From Bin87 sp965222895 (GTDB lineage: Bacteria > Chloroflexota > Dehalococcoidia > Lucifugimonadales > UBA3495), in contig CBDCVB010000002.1 of the NCBI GenBank assembly GCA_965222895.1, positions 2,232,001 through 2,296,000 on the forward strand: a stretch of DNA of 64,000 nucleotides. The letters are read 5' to 3'. Each line of letters starts with the position of its first letter. Position 1 is the stretch's first letter. Below, one piece after another: positions 41,277 to 50,379 of this stretch. A program made the position numbers and the translations under genes. The notes beneath the pieces were generated by a model that was given only the letters and a program-made list of their open reading frames with translations, did not search any database and was not told the origin of the DNA.

Positions 41277-42434
41277 TGACGGCTACGAGGGTCCCGATGA
41301 TTGGGAGCCAGTGCCTTGGGGGGCGTGCGCAGGTTGCCTGGTGCAATCCTGCGGTCCTGGGCGTCTTCCACCCTGGTGCCATAGGCCAGGGCCAGCAGCG
41401 TGGCCACCGACAGCACCAGCCAGTGGCGGGAGACGCGGGCCGGGTCGGTGCGCCGGGTCTTGTCCCATTTCCATCCCAGGCTCTTAATGGCCTTGAAGCC
41501 CAGTTCGATCCAGAAGCGGAGGGCGTACCAACTGGGTCCCACCTTATCGGGGGCAAGGTCGGTGAGGATGATCCAGGGTTCCTCCTGCTCGACGTACCAG
41601 ACCACCAACAGGGTGCAACGGCGTTTTGCCTTGGGGGTGCTGAAGGCGGTGCCGCAGCCGATCCACGCCGTATCGGGGCGGGAGACGAAGTGCTGGGCGG
41701 GCAACCGGCGTCCACCATCGGCGCAGAAAGTGATGTTCTTCCGATAGCGCATACCGGGATGCCAGCCCTGAGCCAGGATCTGTTTCCACAGCTTGGGACT
41801 GGCGATGCCCCGGTCGCAGAGCACGATCACGGTCATTTCCTCAGGTACCGCTGGGGCCAAGGCTTGCAGCAGTTCCACGGTGGGGTCTATCCAGGAGCCG
41901 GGCTGGTCGGCGTGCCGGATGTGCCAGGCCACGGGGATGGCGCAACTGCGGTAGAGAACGCTGATGACGATGGCAGTGGTCTGGTCCCCTTTGAGGGTTG
42001 GATCCACCGCAAGGGCCAGGCAGCCGGAACGCCACCAGGCCAGCACCCACCGGATCAATGGAGCGAAGCAGAGAGTTACGTCCAGTTCGGTCTGGCAGGG
42101 GCTCGCTCGGTCGCTGCCGTCGTAAAGCCACTCCCGGAGATACTGGCGGAGGTTGTTCCAGGCGCCCCAGGGCGAGAGGGCGGAGGCCACGGCGTTCTGG
42201 CAGGCGCTGCCGGCGAGGATGGCCCCGCAGACCCACAGTACCAGGCCGGTCAATTGTGGCTGGGAGAGGTGAGGTAAATGCGTTTCAATCGTTTTTTGCA
42301 TCTGATAGCATTCTCTGGGAAGGCGCATGGGAGACCTCCAGCATCCGGTTTAGACACAACCAAGATGCCGGATTCCCCTGCGCCTTCCCAAGGCGCATCA
42401 AAGACCAATTTCAACCGTTACCTACCCCTGTCAG
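41277..42434 (-). mobile_element. IS4-like insertion sequence, 3'-truncated copy
   Basis: The right end is intact (CCTACCCCTGTCAG up to 42434). The left part stops at 41277, after the codons for NHRDPRSR, lacking about 155 bp with the other terminal repeat; the transposase frame (ATG 42328) therefore ends in foreign residues (QERGKAG). It lies only 22 bp upstream of the adhesin start and reads toward it, so it replaced the native adhesin promoter region and could drive it. Confidence 0.85.
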
Positions 42435-42622
42435 GGGGGGGGGGCTGACAGAGCGCAGAGGCTCCCGGCAAAGCGGAAAGCCCCGGTGCGCGCGGCGGTC
42501 ATGGCGTTGAACATTATGGCGTTGAACATCGTTGTATCGTCTCTATCAGCTGTGGTGATGGGGGACTGCGGTGGTGGGGGGCTGCGGTGGTAATGGCGAA
42601 TATGGTAATGGCGAACTGCGCG

Positions 42623-42988
42623 CTACGCCCAGGCGGTGGTGGCCGGGACCAGCCGGCCATGGGCCGGGTCCACCGCCAGGCGAAGCCCTTCCAGCGTGTA
42701 GGCTCCCAGCAGGGCGCGGGCGTCGTCATTTCCGAACACCACCAAGGTGGCCTCAGTGCGACCGTTGATGGTGGCCATTGCGCGCCCGATGTCGTACTCT
42801 ACGGGCCGCCCGTCGGCCAGCACAAGGCTAATCTTGTCGATGGGCGACACCCCAAGTTCCCGCAGCAGGTGGGCGGGCACCATAGTATAGCTGGCCCTGG
42901 TATCCACCATCGCCTCTATCTCCAGCGACCGTTGCCCGTCCATGCTGTTCAGCCGGACGGGCCAGTTGAAAACGCCCAAAACCCTCAC
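42623..42988 (-). CDS. Retropepsin-like aspartic protease, copy 1 (DTG motif lost)
   Basis: GTG start at 42988 with GGGGG just upstream. About 121 residues: VRVLGVFNWPVRLNSMDGQR, then SLEIEAMVDTRASYTMVPAH and ISLVLADGRPVEYDIG, LVVFGNDDARALLGAYTLEG, LAVDPAHGRLVP. This is the bacterial clan AA (retropepsin-like) fold, which works as a dimer with one DTG per subunit. Here the motif reads DTRA; the neighbouring copy has DTGA. The Gly-to-Arg change should abolish activity. Lies downstream of Uma2 copy 1 on the same strand. Confidence 0.8.
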   Translation of the reverse strand: MRVLGVFNWPVRLNSMDGQRSLEIEAMVDTRASYTMVPAHLLRELGVSPIDKISLVLADGRPVEYDIGRAMATINGRTEATLVVFGNDDARALLGAYTLEGLRLAVDPAHGRLVPATTAWA

Positions 42989-43125
42989 CCCCTGTGCGCG
43001 GTGTTGCTCAGGCAAAATGCCAAGAACGGCATTCTACCACCTTGCGTCGGTTTCTGACGTGGACTTTGCCGGGGTTTTGCACATTTCAAGCCGCGCAGGC
43101 CAGCGAAGCTAGCAGTCGGTGGTCA

Positions 43126-44022
43126 TCAGCCGTCGCGCAGTCGGCGTAGTTCTTGTTCCAGCTCCCGTACCCTGGCCTCGGCCTCGGCGCGGGCTTGGCG
43201 CCCAGCGCGAGCGTCCGCCTCGGCCTCGGCGCGGGCTTGGCGCTCATCTGCACGGGCTTGGCGCGCGGCGCGGGCTTCCGCCTCGGCCTCGGCACGGGCT
43301 TGGCGTTCAGCTTCGCGGGCTTGGCGCTCAGCGCGGGCTTCCGCCTCGGCCTCGGCGCGGGCTTGGCGCTCAGCGCGGGCTTCCGCCTCGGCCTCGGCGC
43401 GGGCTTGGCGCTCAGCTTCGAGGGTGACGATGGGGCGGCCGGTCGCCGGGTCCTGCCATATCAGCATCCCGCTGTTCCACTGCAGGTTCAGGTTCAGCAC
43501 TGCGCAGTAGCCCTGCAGATTGCCGTCGGACAATTCCTCGATTGTGATGGGCACGTACTGACCGTCCACCAGGCAGTCCCCAGCCAAGCGGGCGCCGTGA
43601 TACTCCCCCGACTGGTCGAAGCGCCAATATTCCGTAATGCCCAGGGCGGCGTACTCGTCTCGCTTTTCCCCAACGTCGATTTCTGCGGTGCTCTCCGAGG
43701 CGACTTCCATGACGAAGTCCGGCGCCTTGCCCTGCTCGGAAATGATGTAGCCATTGCTGGCCTCGTAGTCGGCTGGGTTCACGTCGAAGGCGATGAGCAG
43801 GTCGGGCCGGCGCGCTCTGGATCGGTACGCGTCCGGGTGAGCGATGATCCAGCGGTCGGCTTCCACCAGCGTGGTGTCGGGCCGGCCGAAGTGCAACGCC
43901 AGATAATGTGCGCTGCCGGGTTTATGCAGGTGGTCGTAGCTGGTCATCTCGTCGGGTTCGCGCTGAGGCGGGTCCGGCAGCCGGAAGCGCGCTGGCGATT
44001 TCGGTGTCCTGGCAGTGGTCAT
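43126..44022 (-). CDS. Uma2-family (DUF820) putative nuclease with coiled-coil tail, copy 1
   Basis: 298 residues. The first 190 carry the Uma2 fold: DEMTSYDHLHKPGSAHYLAL, LVEADRWIIAHPDAYRSRAR, RPDLLIAFDV and APDFVMEVASESTAEIDVGE then EYAALGITEYWRFD, with the PD...E-x-S acidic pattern of the PD-(D/E)xK-like family. From residue 210 the chain is almost pure ARAEAEAEARAERQ repeats, a long charged coiled coil. Uma2 proteins are abundant in Cyanobacteria and Chloroflexota; their role is unsettled. It forms a duplicated pair with the protease gene. Confidence 0.85.
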   Translation of the reverse strand: MTTARTPKSPARFRLPDPPQREPDEMTSYDHLHKPGSAHYLALHFGRPDTTLVEADRWIIAHPDAYRSRARRPDLLIAFDVNPADYEASNGYIISEQGKAPDFVMEVASESTAEIDVGEKRDEYAALGITEYWRFDQSGEYHGARLAGDCLVDGQYVPITIEELSDGNLQGYCAVLNLNLQWNSGMLIWQDPATGRPIVTLEAERQARAEAEAEARAERQARAEAEAEARAERQAREAERQARAEAEAEARAARQARADERQARAEAEADARAGRQARAEAEARVRELEQELRRLRDG

Positions 44023-44176
44023 AGTGAGCCTCGAGGGCCTGGCGTGGATGTGCTCGCCGTACCTGCTCTATCCGGCGCCATTATATCCGTTGGCATGGCG
44101 TAGTGACAATGGCAGGACAGGCCGTGACTGTTCAGACTCGGTGGGTGGAACTGCTGTGGTAATAGCGGACTGCGCG

Positions 44177-44542
44177 CTACGCCCAGGCGGTGGTGGCCGG
44201 GACCAGCCGGCCACGGGCCGGGTCCACCGCCAGGCGAAGCCCTTCCAGCGTGTAGGCTCCCAGCAGGGCGCGGGCGTCGTCATTTCCGAAGACCACCAGA
44301 GTGGGGATGCTCCTGCCGTTGATGGTGGCCATGGCCTCCCCCAGGTCGTACTCCACGGGCCGCCCGTCGGCCAGCACGAGGCTAATCTTGTCGATGGGCG
44401 ACACCCCAAGTTCCCGCAGCAGGTTGGCGGGCACCATAGTATAGCTGGCCCCGGTGTCCACCATGGCCTCTATTTCCAGCGACCGTTGGCCGTCCATGCT
44501 GTCCAGACGGACGGGCCAGTTGAAAACGCCCAAAACCCTCAC
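44177..44542 (-). CDS. Retropepsin-like aspartic protease, copy 2 (DTG intact)
   Basis: GTG start at 44542; 121 residues, MRVLGVFNWPVRLDSMDGQR then SLEIEAMVDTGASYTMVPAN. Motif DTGAS is complete, and the flap and second-half strands (LVVFGNDDARALLGAYTLEG) match copy 1 nearly residue for residue. It should be able to form an active homodimer, or a heterodimer with copy 1. Its natural substrate is unknown. Confidence 0.85.
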   Translation of the reverse strand: MRVLGVFNWPVRLDSMDGQRSLEIEAMVDTGASYTMVPANLLRELGVSPIDKISLVLADGRPVEYDLGEAMATINGRSIPTLVVFGNDDARALLGAYTLEGLRLAVDPARGRLVPATTAWA

Positions 44543-44618
44543 CCCCTGTGCGCGGTGTTGCCCAGGCGCAATGCCAGGAACGGCATTCTACCACCTTGCG
44601 TCGGTTTCTGATCGGTCA

Positions 44619-45431
44619 TCAGCCGTCGCACAGTCGGCGGAGTTCTTGTTCCAGCTCCCGCACCCTGGCCTCGGCCTCGGCGCGGGCTTGGCGCTCAGCG
44701 CGGGCGTCCGCCTCGACCTCGGCGCGGGCTTGGCGCTCAGCGCGGGCTTCCACCTCGGCCTCGGCACGGGCTTGGCGCTCAGCGCGGGCTTCCGTCTCGA
44801 CCTCGGCACGGGCTTGGCGTTCATCTTCGATGGTGACAATGGGGCGGCCGGTCGCCGGGTCCTGCCATACCAGCATCCCGCTGTTCCACTGCAGATTCAG
44901 GTTCAGCGCTGCGCAGTAGCCCTGCAGATTACCGTCGGGCAATTCCTCGATTGCGATGGGCACGTACTGACCGTCCACCAAGCGGTCGCCAGCCAGGCGC
45001 GCGCCGTGATACTCCCCCGACTGGTCGAAGCGCCAGTATTCCGCAATGCCCAAGGCGGCGTACTCCTCACGCTTTTCGCCAACGTCGATTGCTGCGGTGC
45101 TCTCCGAGGCGACTTCCATGACGAAGTCCGGCGGCTTGCCCTGCTCGGAGATGATGTAGCCGTTGCTGGCCTCGTAGTCGGCTGGGTTCACGTCGAAGGC
45201 GATGAGCAGGTCAGGCCGGCGCGCTCTGGATCGGTACGCGTCCGGGTGAGCGATGATCCAGCGGTCGGCTTCCACCAGCGTGGTGTCGGGCCGGCCGAAG
45301 TGCAACGCCAGGTAGTGTGCGCTGCCGGGTTTATGCAGGTGGTCGTAGCTGGTCATCTCGTCGGGTTCGCGCTGAGGCGGATCCGGCAGTCGGAAGCGCG
45401 CTGGAGATTTCGGTGTCCTGGCGGTGGTCAT
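44619..45431 (-). CDS. Uma2-family (DUF820) putative nuclease with coiled-coil tail, copy 2
   Basis: 270 residues, near-identical to copy 1 over the catalytic part (RPDLLIAFDV, PPDFVMEVASESTAAIDVGE). The coiled-coil tail is shorter (fewer ARAE-type repeats) and has VETEARAERQ variants, so the two copies differ mainly by repeat number. Together with the protease it makes a tandem duplication of about 1.4 kb (42.6-44.1 and 44.15-45.5 kb). Confidence 0.85.
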   Translation of the reverse strand: MTTARTPKSPARFRLPDPPQREPDEMTSYDHLHKPGSAHYLALHFGRPDTTLVEADRWIIAHPDAYRSRARRPDLLIAFDVNPADYEASNGYIISEQGKPPDFVMEVASESTAAIDVGEKREEYAALGIAEYWRFDQSGEYHGARLAGDRLVDGQYVPIAIEELPDGNLQGYCAALNLNLQWNSGMLVWQDPATGRPIVTIEDERQARAEVETEARAERQARAEAEVEARAERQARAEVEADARAERQARAEAEARVRELEQELRRLCDG

Positions 45432-45533
45432 AGTGAGCCTCGAGGGCCTGGCGTGGATGTGCTCGCCGTACCTGCTCTATCCGGTGCTATTATATCCGCT
45501 GGCATGGCGTAGGGACAATGGCAGGGTTGGGCC

Positions 45534-45657
45534 GTAACTGGTCAGACTTGAAGGGACGAACGACCATGGAGGACCCGCACATAGCCTCGCTTACGTATGA
45601 TTCGCCCTCACCGGCGACACCGCCGGCCAACAGATCCCCCGAAGTCTGAACTATTAC
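45534..45657. mobile_element. Short element with IS66-like ends
   Basis: 124 bp noncoding, from GTAACTGGTCAGACTTGAAG (45534) to CCGAAGTCTGAACTATTAC (45657). The ends are diverged IS66 ends. A related single end (GTGACTGTTCAGACTCGG, 44121) lies at the same place of the other duplicated unit. No matching target duplication is seen. Confidence 0.55.
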
Positions 45658-45697
45658 TAGTTGACGTGTCGTGCGTCGTGGTACATTTGGGCCATGA

Positions 45698-45859
45698 CTA
45701 TTGTGGTGTCGTAGTTTTTTGATTGTCAGGATACGATGCTCGGTAGGGGCGCATTTTCACGAGATTGCCCGTCTGTTTGTTCCAAGTCAGGCCGTGGAAC
45801 GGGCACGTCACGCTGCCGTCGGAGCCAGGGCTGATGGTCGACAGGTCTGTTAATTGGTG
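45698..45859 (-). pseudogene. Rieske-type iron-sulphur protein, C-terminal fragment
   Basis: The minus frame reads LTDLSTISPGSDGSVTCPFH then GLTWNKQTGNLVKM to a TAG at 45698-45700. CPFHGLTW is the second half of a Rieske 2Fe-2S ligand set (C-P-x-H-G). The first C-x-H half is missing and a stop lies just upstream. Composition is like the phage-like blocks, and some phages encode Rieske proteins. Confidence 0.5.
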
Positions 45860-46007
45860 TTAATGGATGTGCTGTCGATTAGTTGTTGGTCTTCGAACGT
45901 GGCCCCCATTTGGGTAGGCCAGTTTCCGCGGCTGTTTGGATGTGGCGTGAACGCACGTCAACAGTGCCGTCGCATTTCCCTCTGCATGCTCCAGTCTTGG
46001 GTTATTT

Positions 46008-47009
46008 TTACGTGTTACAGAGGGTTGAGGTCAGCAGTTCGACGGCGTTTTCGGGTTCGAGCTTGCCCTGTTTTATGGACAGGTCGGCCTTGAGGGTTTG
46101 GTCGTACATCTGCCTCAGGCTGGCCTTGTTTTTTTGCATGGCCTGTTCGGATGTCTTGCGTGCCACGAACTCAGACGTGAACCCCAGTGCGGGGTCCCAC
46201 TGTTTTTGTGGCACTCCTCTCTCTGTGAGGTCGATTGCCAGTGCCATGAGCCGCAGTTAGCGGTGAATCATGCCCAGCAAGTTGAGGGGATCGGTTCCGT
46301 TGGCCATCAGTTGGGCAATCATCCGCAGTGCGGGCCCCGTCTGGCTGGCGACGATTGCGTCGATGGCGGCGAATATGCTGGTCTGCCTAGCGTTGTCGAC
46401 TAGGAGGTTGACCTCGTCGACTTCGATGTCTTTTTTGTCGCAGTAGAGGCTGAGTTTTTCCAGCTCATGTTCCATTGCCCAAAGGTTTTGGCCCGTCAGT
46501 TCGGCGAGTAGCCTGGCGGCGTCTGCTCTGATTCGGGAGTTCTTCTCTTGGGCACAGTTGTACACCCATCTTGTGAGTGCTTCGCCGGTTGGTTTTTGCA
46601 CGTTGTGGACGGTGGCGTGAGGGGACAGCTTTTTGAAAAGGGTGTTTGTGCTTGACACCTTTTCGTCCAGGAGTATCAGGACGGTGGCTGCGTGCATCCT
46701 CGGTATGACGTCGGCTAGCTGTTCCCAGCTGGGCTCTTTTCGGTTGCGCCGGCGTGTGGCTGGACGGTCGTTTGCTGGCTGGCGGCTTCTCTCTCGGGTG
46801 GCGAGTACGCCTTCTACCATGACGACGTTGGTCTTCTCCAGGAAGGGCCTGGTGTTACAGGCGTTTATGACCTGTTCTGGGTCTGACTGGGTGGCCTGCA
46901 ACCATTCTTGGCTGGACAGGACCTGTTCCTGAACTCCGGCGTCGCCTCTGATTTTCCTGATTGCCCGGCTGGTGAGGAAGGGGTCTCCGTGGACGATGTG
47001 TGCGGGCAT
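46008..47009 (-). pseudogene. holA: DNA polymerase III delta subunit (HolA) with in-frame TAA
   Basis: ATG 47009: MPAHIVHGDPFLTSRAIRKI, then SSQEWLQATQSDPEQVINAC, ADVIPRMHAATVLILLDEKV, LSPHATVHNVQKPTGEALTR and IFAAIDAIVASQTGPALRMI, LLGMIHR; then TAA (46257-46259), then in the same frame LRLMALAIDLTERGVPQKQW, GFTSEFVARKTSEQAMQKNK and ADLSIKQGKLEPENAVELL. With the stop read through the protein has 333 residues, the normal length of HolA with its C-terminal clamp-loader collar domain. Family members have Gln at this place (RQ.R), so CAA to TAA explains it. HolA opens the sliding clamp in the clamp loader. Confidence 0.85.
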
Positions 47010-47154
47010 GTTGCCTCGGGTTACGTTGGGTGGGTTTTCGTTCAGATGTTTACTGGTTGAGCAAGGCGGGGCAGTTCGGGCCGCATTCTCCCGGCCGCCC
47101 GCGGTGGTATAGGGCGTGGTTGAGCACACCCTCTTGGTCGGCTTCGTAGCCGTT

Positions 47155-47370
47155 CTAGGCTGGGCTGTCGGGGTCGTCTGATCCCGTGTCCTCGATTGAC
47201 TGCAGCGCGATGCTGTGGGCGTCCACCACCGTGATGGGGCAGTTGTTTGTGGCGCCCAGCTGGCCGCTGAGGGCGTTGTACAGGTCGTCTGAGTTCTTGG
47301 CTGCTCTGGTGGCGTCTCGGATGGCGTTTGCCGTTTGAGGTTTTGCTTTGCTCGTTTTCGGGCGCGTGCA
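47155..47370 (-). CDS. Open frame upstream of holA, no start codon
   Basis: Reads KPQTANAIRDATRAAKNSDD then LYNALSGQLGATNNCPITVV and DAHSIALQSIEDTGSDDPDS, a convincing protein composition ending at TAG 47155-47157. No start codon lies in frame; ATG ATG at 47374 is in another frame (MMHAPENEQSK), so a frameshift near 47340 probably broke the gene. Unknown family. Confidence 0.35.
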   Translation of the reverse strand, partial: CTRPKTSKAKPQTANAIRDATRAAKNSDDLYNALSGQLGATNNCPITVVDAHSIALQSIEDTGSDDPDSPA

Positions 47371-47543
47371 TCATAAAGTTGCTGGTGGAGTACTGCAGCC
47401 GGCGTAAGAAAACCTGGTGGGAGATTAATCTTCTGCCAGGTTGGCTGAACCGGCAACTGGCTTGGTGGCTGTTGCTTGGTCTTGGCTGCGTGGGATGTTT
47501 TACCTTGACGACATGTTGGCTGGTTCAGGTGTCAACTATCTTA

Positions 47544-48402
47544 GAGCCTGTTGACGATCTTTGGAATATGTTAAGTTGAGACTATTGCCGGAGGAGGGGT
47601 AAGCATGTCTCATTCCTACCCCAGCGACATCAGCCGGGAACAATTTGCCCGGATTCTTCCCATACTGGAGTCGGCCCGCCGCCGGACCAAGCCCCGCACC
47701 GTGGACTTGTACGACGTTTTCTGCGGGGTGCTGTATCTCCTGAAAAGCGGCTGCCAATGGCGAATGCTGCCCGTGGAGTTCCCCGATTGGCGCACTGGCT
47801 ACCAGTATTTCCGGCAATGGAGCGAGCGGCCCGGCCCAGAGCAGGATTCCATTCTGGAGCAGGTCCTAAAAATCGGTTGGCGCGGCGCGGCGAAGCAATG
47901 GACGGAAAGAGCCGACCAGCTTCTGCATCGTGGACTCCCAGAGCGTCAAGAACACGGACACCGCCGGGCACAAGGGCTATGACGCGGGCAAGAAGGTGTC
48001 CGGAATCAAGCGTCACATCACGGTGGACACGGAGGGGCTGCCCCATGCGATCCACATAACCACGGCCAACGTCACTGACCGGGCCGGGGCCTTGACGATG
48101 TTTGACCATCGCCGGGAGGACCTGAGCCAGGTGCAGAACGTGCTGGTGGATGGGGGATACACCGGGAAACCCTTTGCCGCGGCGGTGCAAGGCATGTTGG
48201 GAGCCTCGGTGGAAGTGGTAAAACGCAACGAACTGCATACCTTCGTGGTGCTACCGAAACGCTGGGTGGTGGAGCGGTCTTTCGCCTGGCTGGAAAAGTG
48301 CCGCCGCCTCTGGAAGAACTGTGAAAGGAAGCTCAATACCAGCCTGCAAATGGTGGTGCTGGCCTTCACCGCACTAATCCTGAAGAGATTGTAAACAGGT
48401 TC
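47544..48402 (+). mobile_element. IS5-family insertion sequence with TTA target duplication
   Basis: Terminal repeats GAGCCTGTTGACGATC (47544) and complement GAACCTGTTTACAATC (to 48402) with TTA directly outside on both sides (47541-47543, 48403-48405), as for IS5 relatives that target TNA. Confidence 0.85.
47605..48394 (+). pseudogene. IS5-family transposase in two frames
   Basis: Starts MSHSYPSDISREQFARILPI, with the N-terminal domain GCQWRMLPVEFPDWRTGYQY FRQW; the second frame (from about 47930) gives MDSQSVKNTDTAGHKGYDAG (catalytic Asp), VLVDGGYTGKPFAAAVQGML (second Asp) and RWVVERSFAWLEKCRRLWKN (Glu). In several IS5 groups two frames are joined by programmed frameshifting, but here a third frame (GAARQSNGRK-like) is needed in between, so an indel is likely. 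Confidence 0.8.
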
Positions 48403-48554
48403 TTACAATTTGGCGGGTTCGTGGTGCTCATCCCGGTTTTCTTTTATATGCTGTTCAATTTTTTCACGTCCTGTGTTGGATTGGCGTCGTAACTGAAAGT
48501 TGTGGGACCCTCCTGGATAGTCATGCTCCATGCGGCCCTTTCGAGCCGGATCCA

Positions 48555-48845
48555 ATGATCCAGTGGGTGATTCACGGCGTAATTATTGTGATTGCATTTC
48601 TGGTGTTTCTACTGGGTGACTGGTTGAAAGACAAGCCCGCTAGAAAACAGAGGACGTACTGGGCTGCGGTATCGGTTGAAGGCGAGAATGTGGCAGCGTA
48701 TTTCGGCCACAGCGCAGAGCGGGCCTCGGGGGAAAGGATGGTAGCGGAGATCAACACGGCCCACCCGGCCATTCGCCTTGAGGAGCCAAAAATCGGCCGG
48801 GGGTTCTGGAGGTATGGATCGGGGAGAGTACGTGCAGCGCGTTAG
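48555..48845 (+). CDS. Small membrane-anchored protein, unknown
   Basis: 96 residues. MIQWVIHGVIIVIAFLVFLL then GDWLKDKPARK: one N-terminal transmembrane helix with a positive cytoplasmic start of the soluble part, followed by TYWAAVSVEGENVAAYFGHS. No family recognised. It overlaps the next small gene by 32 bp. Confidence 0.5.
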   Translation: MIQWVIHGVIIVIAFLVFLLGDWLKDKPARKQRTYWAAVSVEGENVAAYFGHSAERASGERMVAEINTAHPAIRLEEPKIGRGFWRYGSGRVRAAR

Positions 48846-48939
48846 GGTCCGTGGACCGGCGAATGTCTTCAAGGGGGTTTCCGTAGGCGAGCGCGTTGAC
48901 GTGGCCGGACGGGTCGAGGAGCATGAGGACGGGGGATAA
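48814..48939 (+). CDS. 41-residue protein overlapping the membrane protein
   Basis: MDRGEYVQRVRVRGPANVFK then GVSVGERVDVAGRVEEHEDG. Alternating beta pattern (VRVRGPANVFKGVSVGERVDVAG) like a small beta barrel. A TGGAGGT site precedes ATG 48814. Unknown function. Confidence 0.4.
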   Translation: MDRGEYVQRVRVRGPANVFKGVSVGERVDVAGRVEEHEDGG

Positions 48940-49500
48940 CTAGTCCATCACGGAGTTGACCGCGGGGTGGTGGAATCCCCGGGAGAACGTTCCGGGGGGC
49001 GTTCTCCCGCCCTAGAGCCGCACAACCGCCCTAATCCCACACCGCCTGACGACGCCCTGATGGTCTGTCGGCATGATACTTGCAACGCGGACTCACCGCA
49101 CTTTTCGTCTGGCCAGCGACAGACTGGCCAAAATCCGGTGCCCTCGCTGCCCTCGGCTGTGCCGAGAACCGGCTAGCGGTTCCTTGCCGTCGTCATGGCG
49201 GCAGTGTCATAGCGCCGGCCCTCTGGCCGAAACCCTGGATGCGCCTTACCTGAAAGGCGGGCGCAAAGGCTACGGCGCGATGCCCAAGCTCGTCGGCTAC
49301 TTCCTGCAGCAACGACAGGGCGCTGTCCACCGTGGCATCCATGGAGGTGGCCGCCAGGTGCATGATCTCCGCACGTATTCCACGTCGGCACGCTCACCGC
49401 GCCATTCACGCAGCGCGTTGGAGGTCGGCCGGAATTGCAGGGTAGAAAACAACTGCACCCGTAAGCGGTAGCGGGCGAAGGCTCCGGGCAGTGTTTGGGG
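48940..49500. other. 560-bp stretch, only a minus-strand coding remnant
   Basis: An inverted repeat GGGAGAACGTTCC...GGCGTTCTCCC near 48979-49007 could be a terminator of the two small genes. On the minus strand about 49210-49460 reads in protein-like fashion (LFSTLQFRPTSNALREWRGE, MHLAATSMDATVDSALSLLQ, EVADELGHRA) but in two frames and without start; I cannot identify it. Confidence 0.4.
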
Positions 49501-49707
49501 TTAGTTATCGGTAGAAGAGTCGGTATTGTCCGGGTCTGGTACGGGAGTTGGTGTAGGGGCGGCATCGTCTTCAGTTGAGTTTTCAGCCCATCCGATATCA
49601 GACTCTCCGATATCGGATGGGCTTGGCAACGTGAACGGTGCGTTGAAGTTCGAATATTCTACGGTTTCCAATGTTTGATATGGCGGCAGGTCGCTGTCGG
49701 TTGTCAA
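49501..49707 (-). CDS. Small acidic protein with embedded perfect palindrome
   Basis: 68 residues, MTTDSDLPPYQTLETVEYSN, then PSPSDIGESDIGWAENSTED and a PTPTPVPDPDNTD tail; it looks disordered. It begins 4 bp after the stop of the upstream EGRE-repeat gene and is probably co-transcribed. Its codons for PSDIG and SDIGW form the 12-bp inverted repeat at 49588-49620. No family known. Confidence 0.5.
   Translation of the reverse strand: MTTDSDLPPYQTLETVEYSNFNAPFTLPSPSDIGESDIGWAENSTEDDAAPTPTPVPDPDNTDSSTDN
49588..49620. repeat. 12-bp perfect inverted repeat inside a small gene
   Basis: CCATCCGATATC (49588-49599), nine-base loop, GATATCGGATGG (49609-49620). It is perfect and lies in a coding frame. 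It could be a regulator-binding site, an RNA hairpin attenuating the operon, or a small inserted palindrome. Confidence 0.7.
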
Positions 49708-49710
49708 CAG

Positions 49711-50232
49711 CTAGGCCGCCGGATTCTGACCGTTGGTCCGGGGTGGGGGTTCGGTAAATGGCTCTCCCCGGTGTTCAGCGTCAATCCTTCGCTGGTTCCA
49801 CTCCACCCAGAGTTGGTGGATCTTGTGGCGGCCTTCTTCGCGGCCTTCTTCGCGGCCTTCTTCGCGGCCTTCTTCGCGGCCTTCTTCGCGGCCTTCTTCG
49901 CGGCCTTCCTCGCGGCCTTCCTCACGGCCTTCTTCGCGGCCTCTCTCTCGCGCCCGTTGCCTGATCATCGCCCCGATTACCATGTCTGCTCCCTCCACCA
50001 CTATGGCGGCTCCAGCTATCGATGCCGCCGCGGCCCGGGTGGCTTGGTCTATTGCCACCCGTGTGATCTCGTGCCATGTGCCCACATCCCCCACGGTCAC
50101 CGCGGACCAGGTACCGATGGTTGTCAATGATAGGGCTCCTACACTGAATATACCAAAGAACCACGGAATAGTACGCGATGCAATGCTGGGAACGCCGATG
50201 CGAATGCCCGATTTTCTGCCTGTTGTTGCCAT
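49711..50232 (-). CDS. Membrane protein with (EEGR)n repeat tail
   Basis: 173 residues. MATTGRKSGIRIGVPSIASR, then two hydrophobic segments (IPWFFGIFSVGALSLTTIG and AAASIAGAAIVVEGADMVIGAM), then RARERGREEGREEGREEG continuing as nine or so EEGR units, and a polar tail. The anchor plus long charged helix suggests a membrane-tethered spacer or coiled coil. The DNA of the tail is a 12-bp tandem array, so length probably varies between strains. Confidence 0.65.
   Translation of the reverse strand: MATTGRKSGIRIGVPSIASRTIPWFFGIFSVGALSLTTIGTWSAVTVGDVGTWHEITRVAIDQATRAAAASIAGAAIVVEGADMVIGAMIRQRARERGREEGREEGREEGREEGREEGREEGREEGREEGREEGRHKIHQLWVEWNQRRIDAEHRGEPFTEPPPRTNGQNPAA
49829..49945. repeat. 12-bp tandem repeat array
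   Basis: The unit GCGGCCTTCTTC is repeated about eight times perfectly and then with single-base variants (CTCGCGGCCTTCCTC, CTCACGGCC). It encodes EEGR on the minus strand. A minisatellite prone to slippage. Confidence 0.9.
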
Positions 50233-50379
50233 ACCCAGCGACTATTGTGCATCTTGGCGTCCCCGGGGGCAACCGGCTACTGTCATCACCGACTGCTGCC
50301 GGCGGCGGTTTCTGACTCCAAAAGAAAGCGGCCCCGTCCGTAGTCGGGGCCGCCTGTTTGAGTCTGCCGTACTGCCTGG

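Noticed and set aside
42434..42444. Run of eleven G after the IS4-like copy
   Set aside because: Likely slippage or assembly noise at an element end; no biological meaning can be supported.
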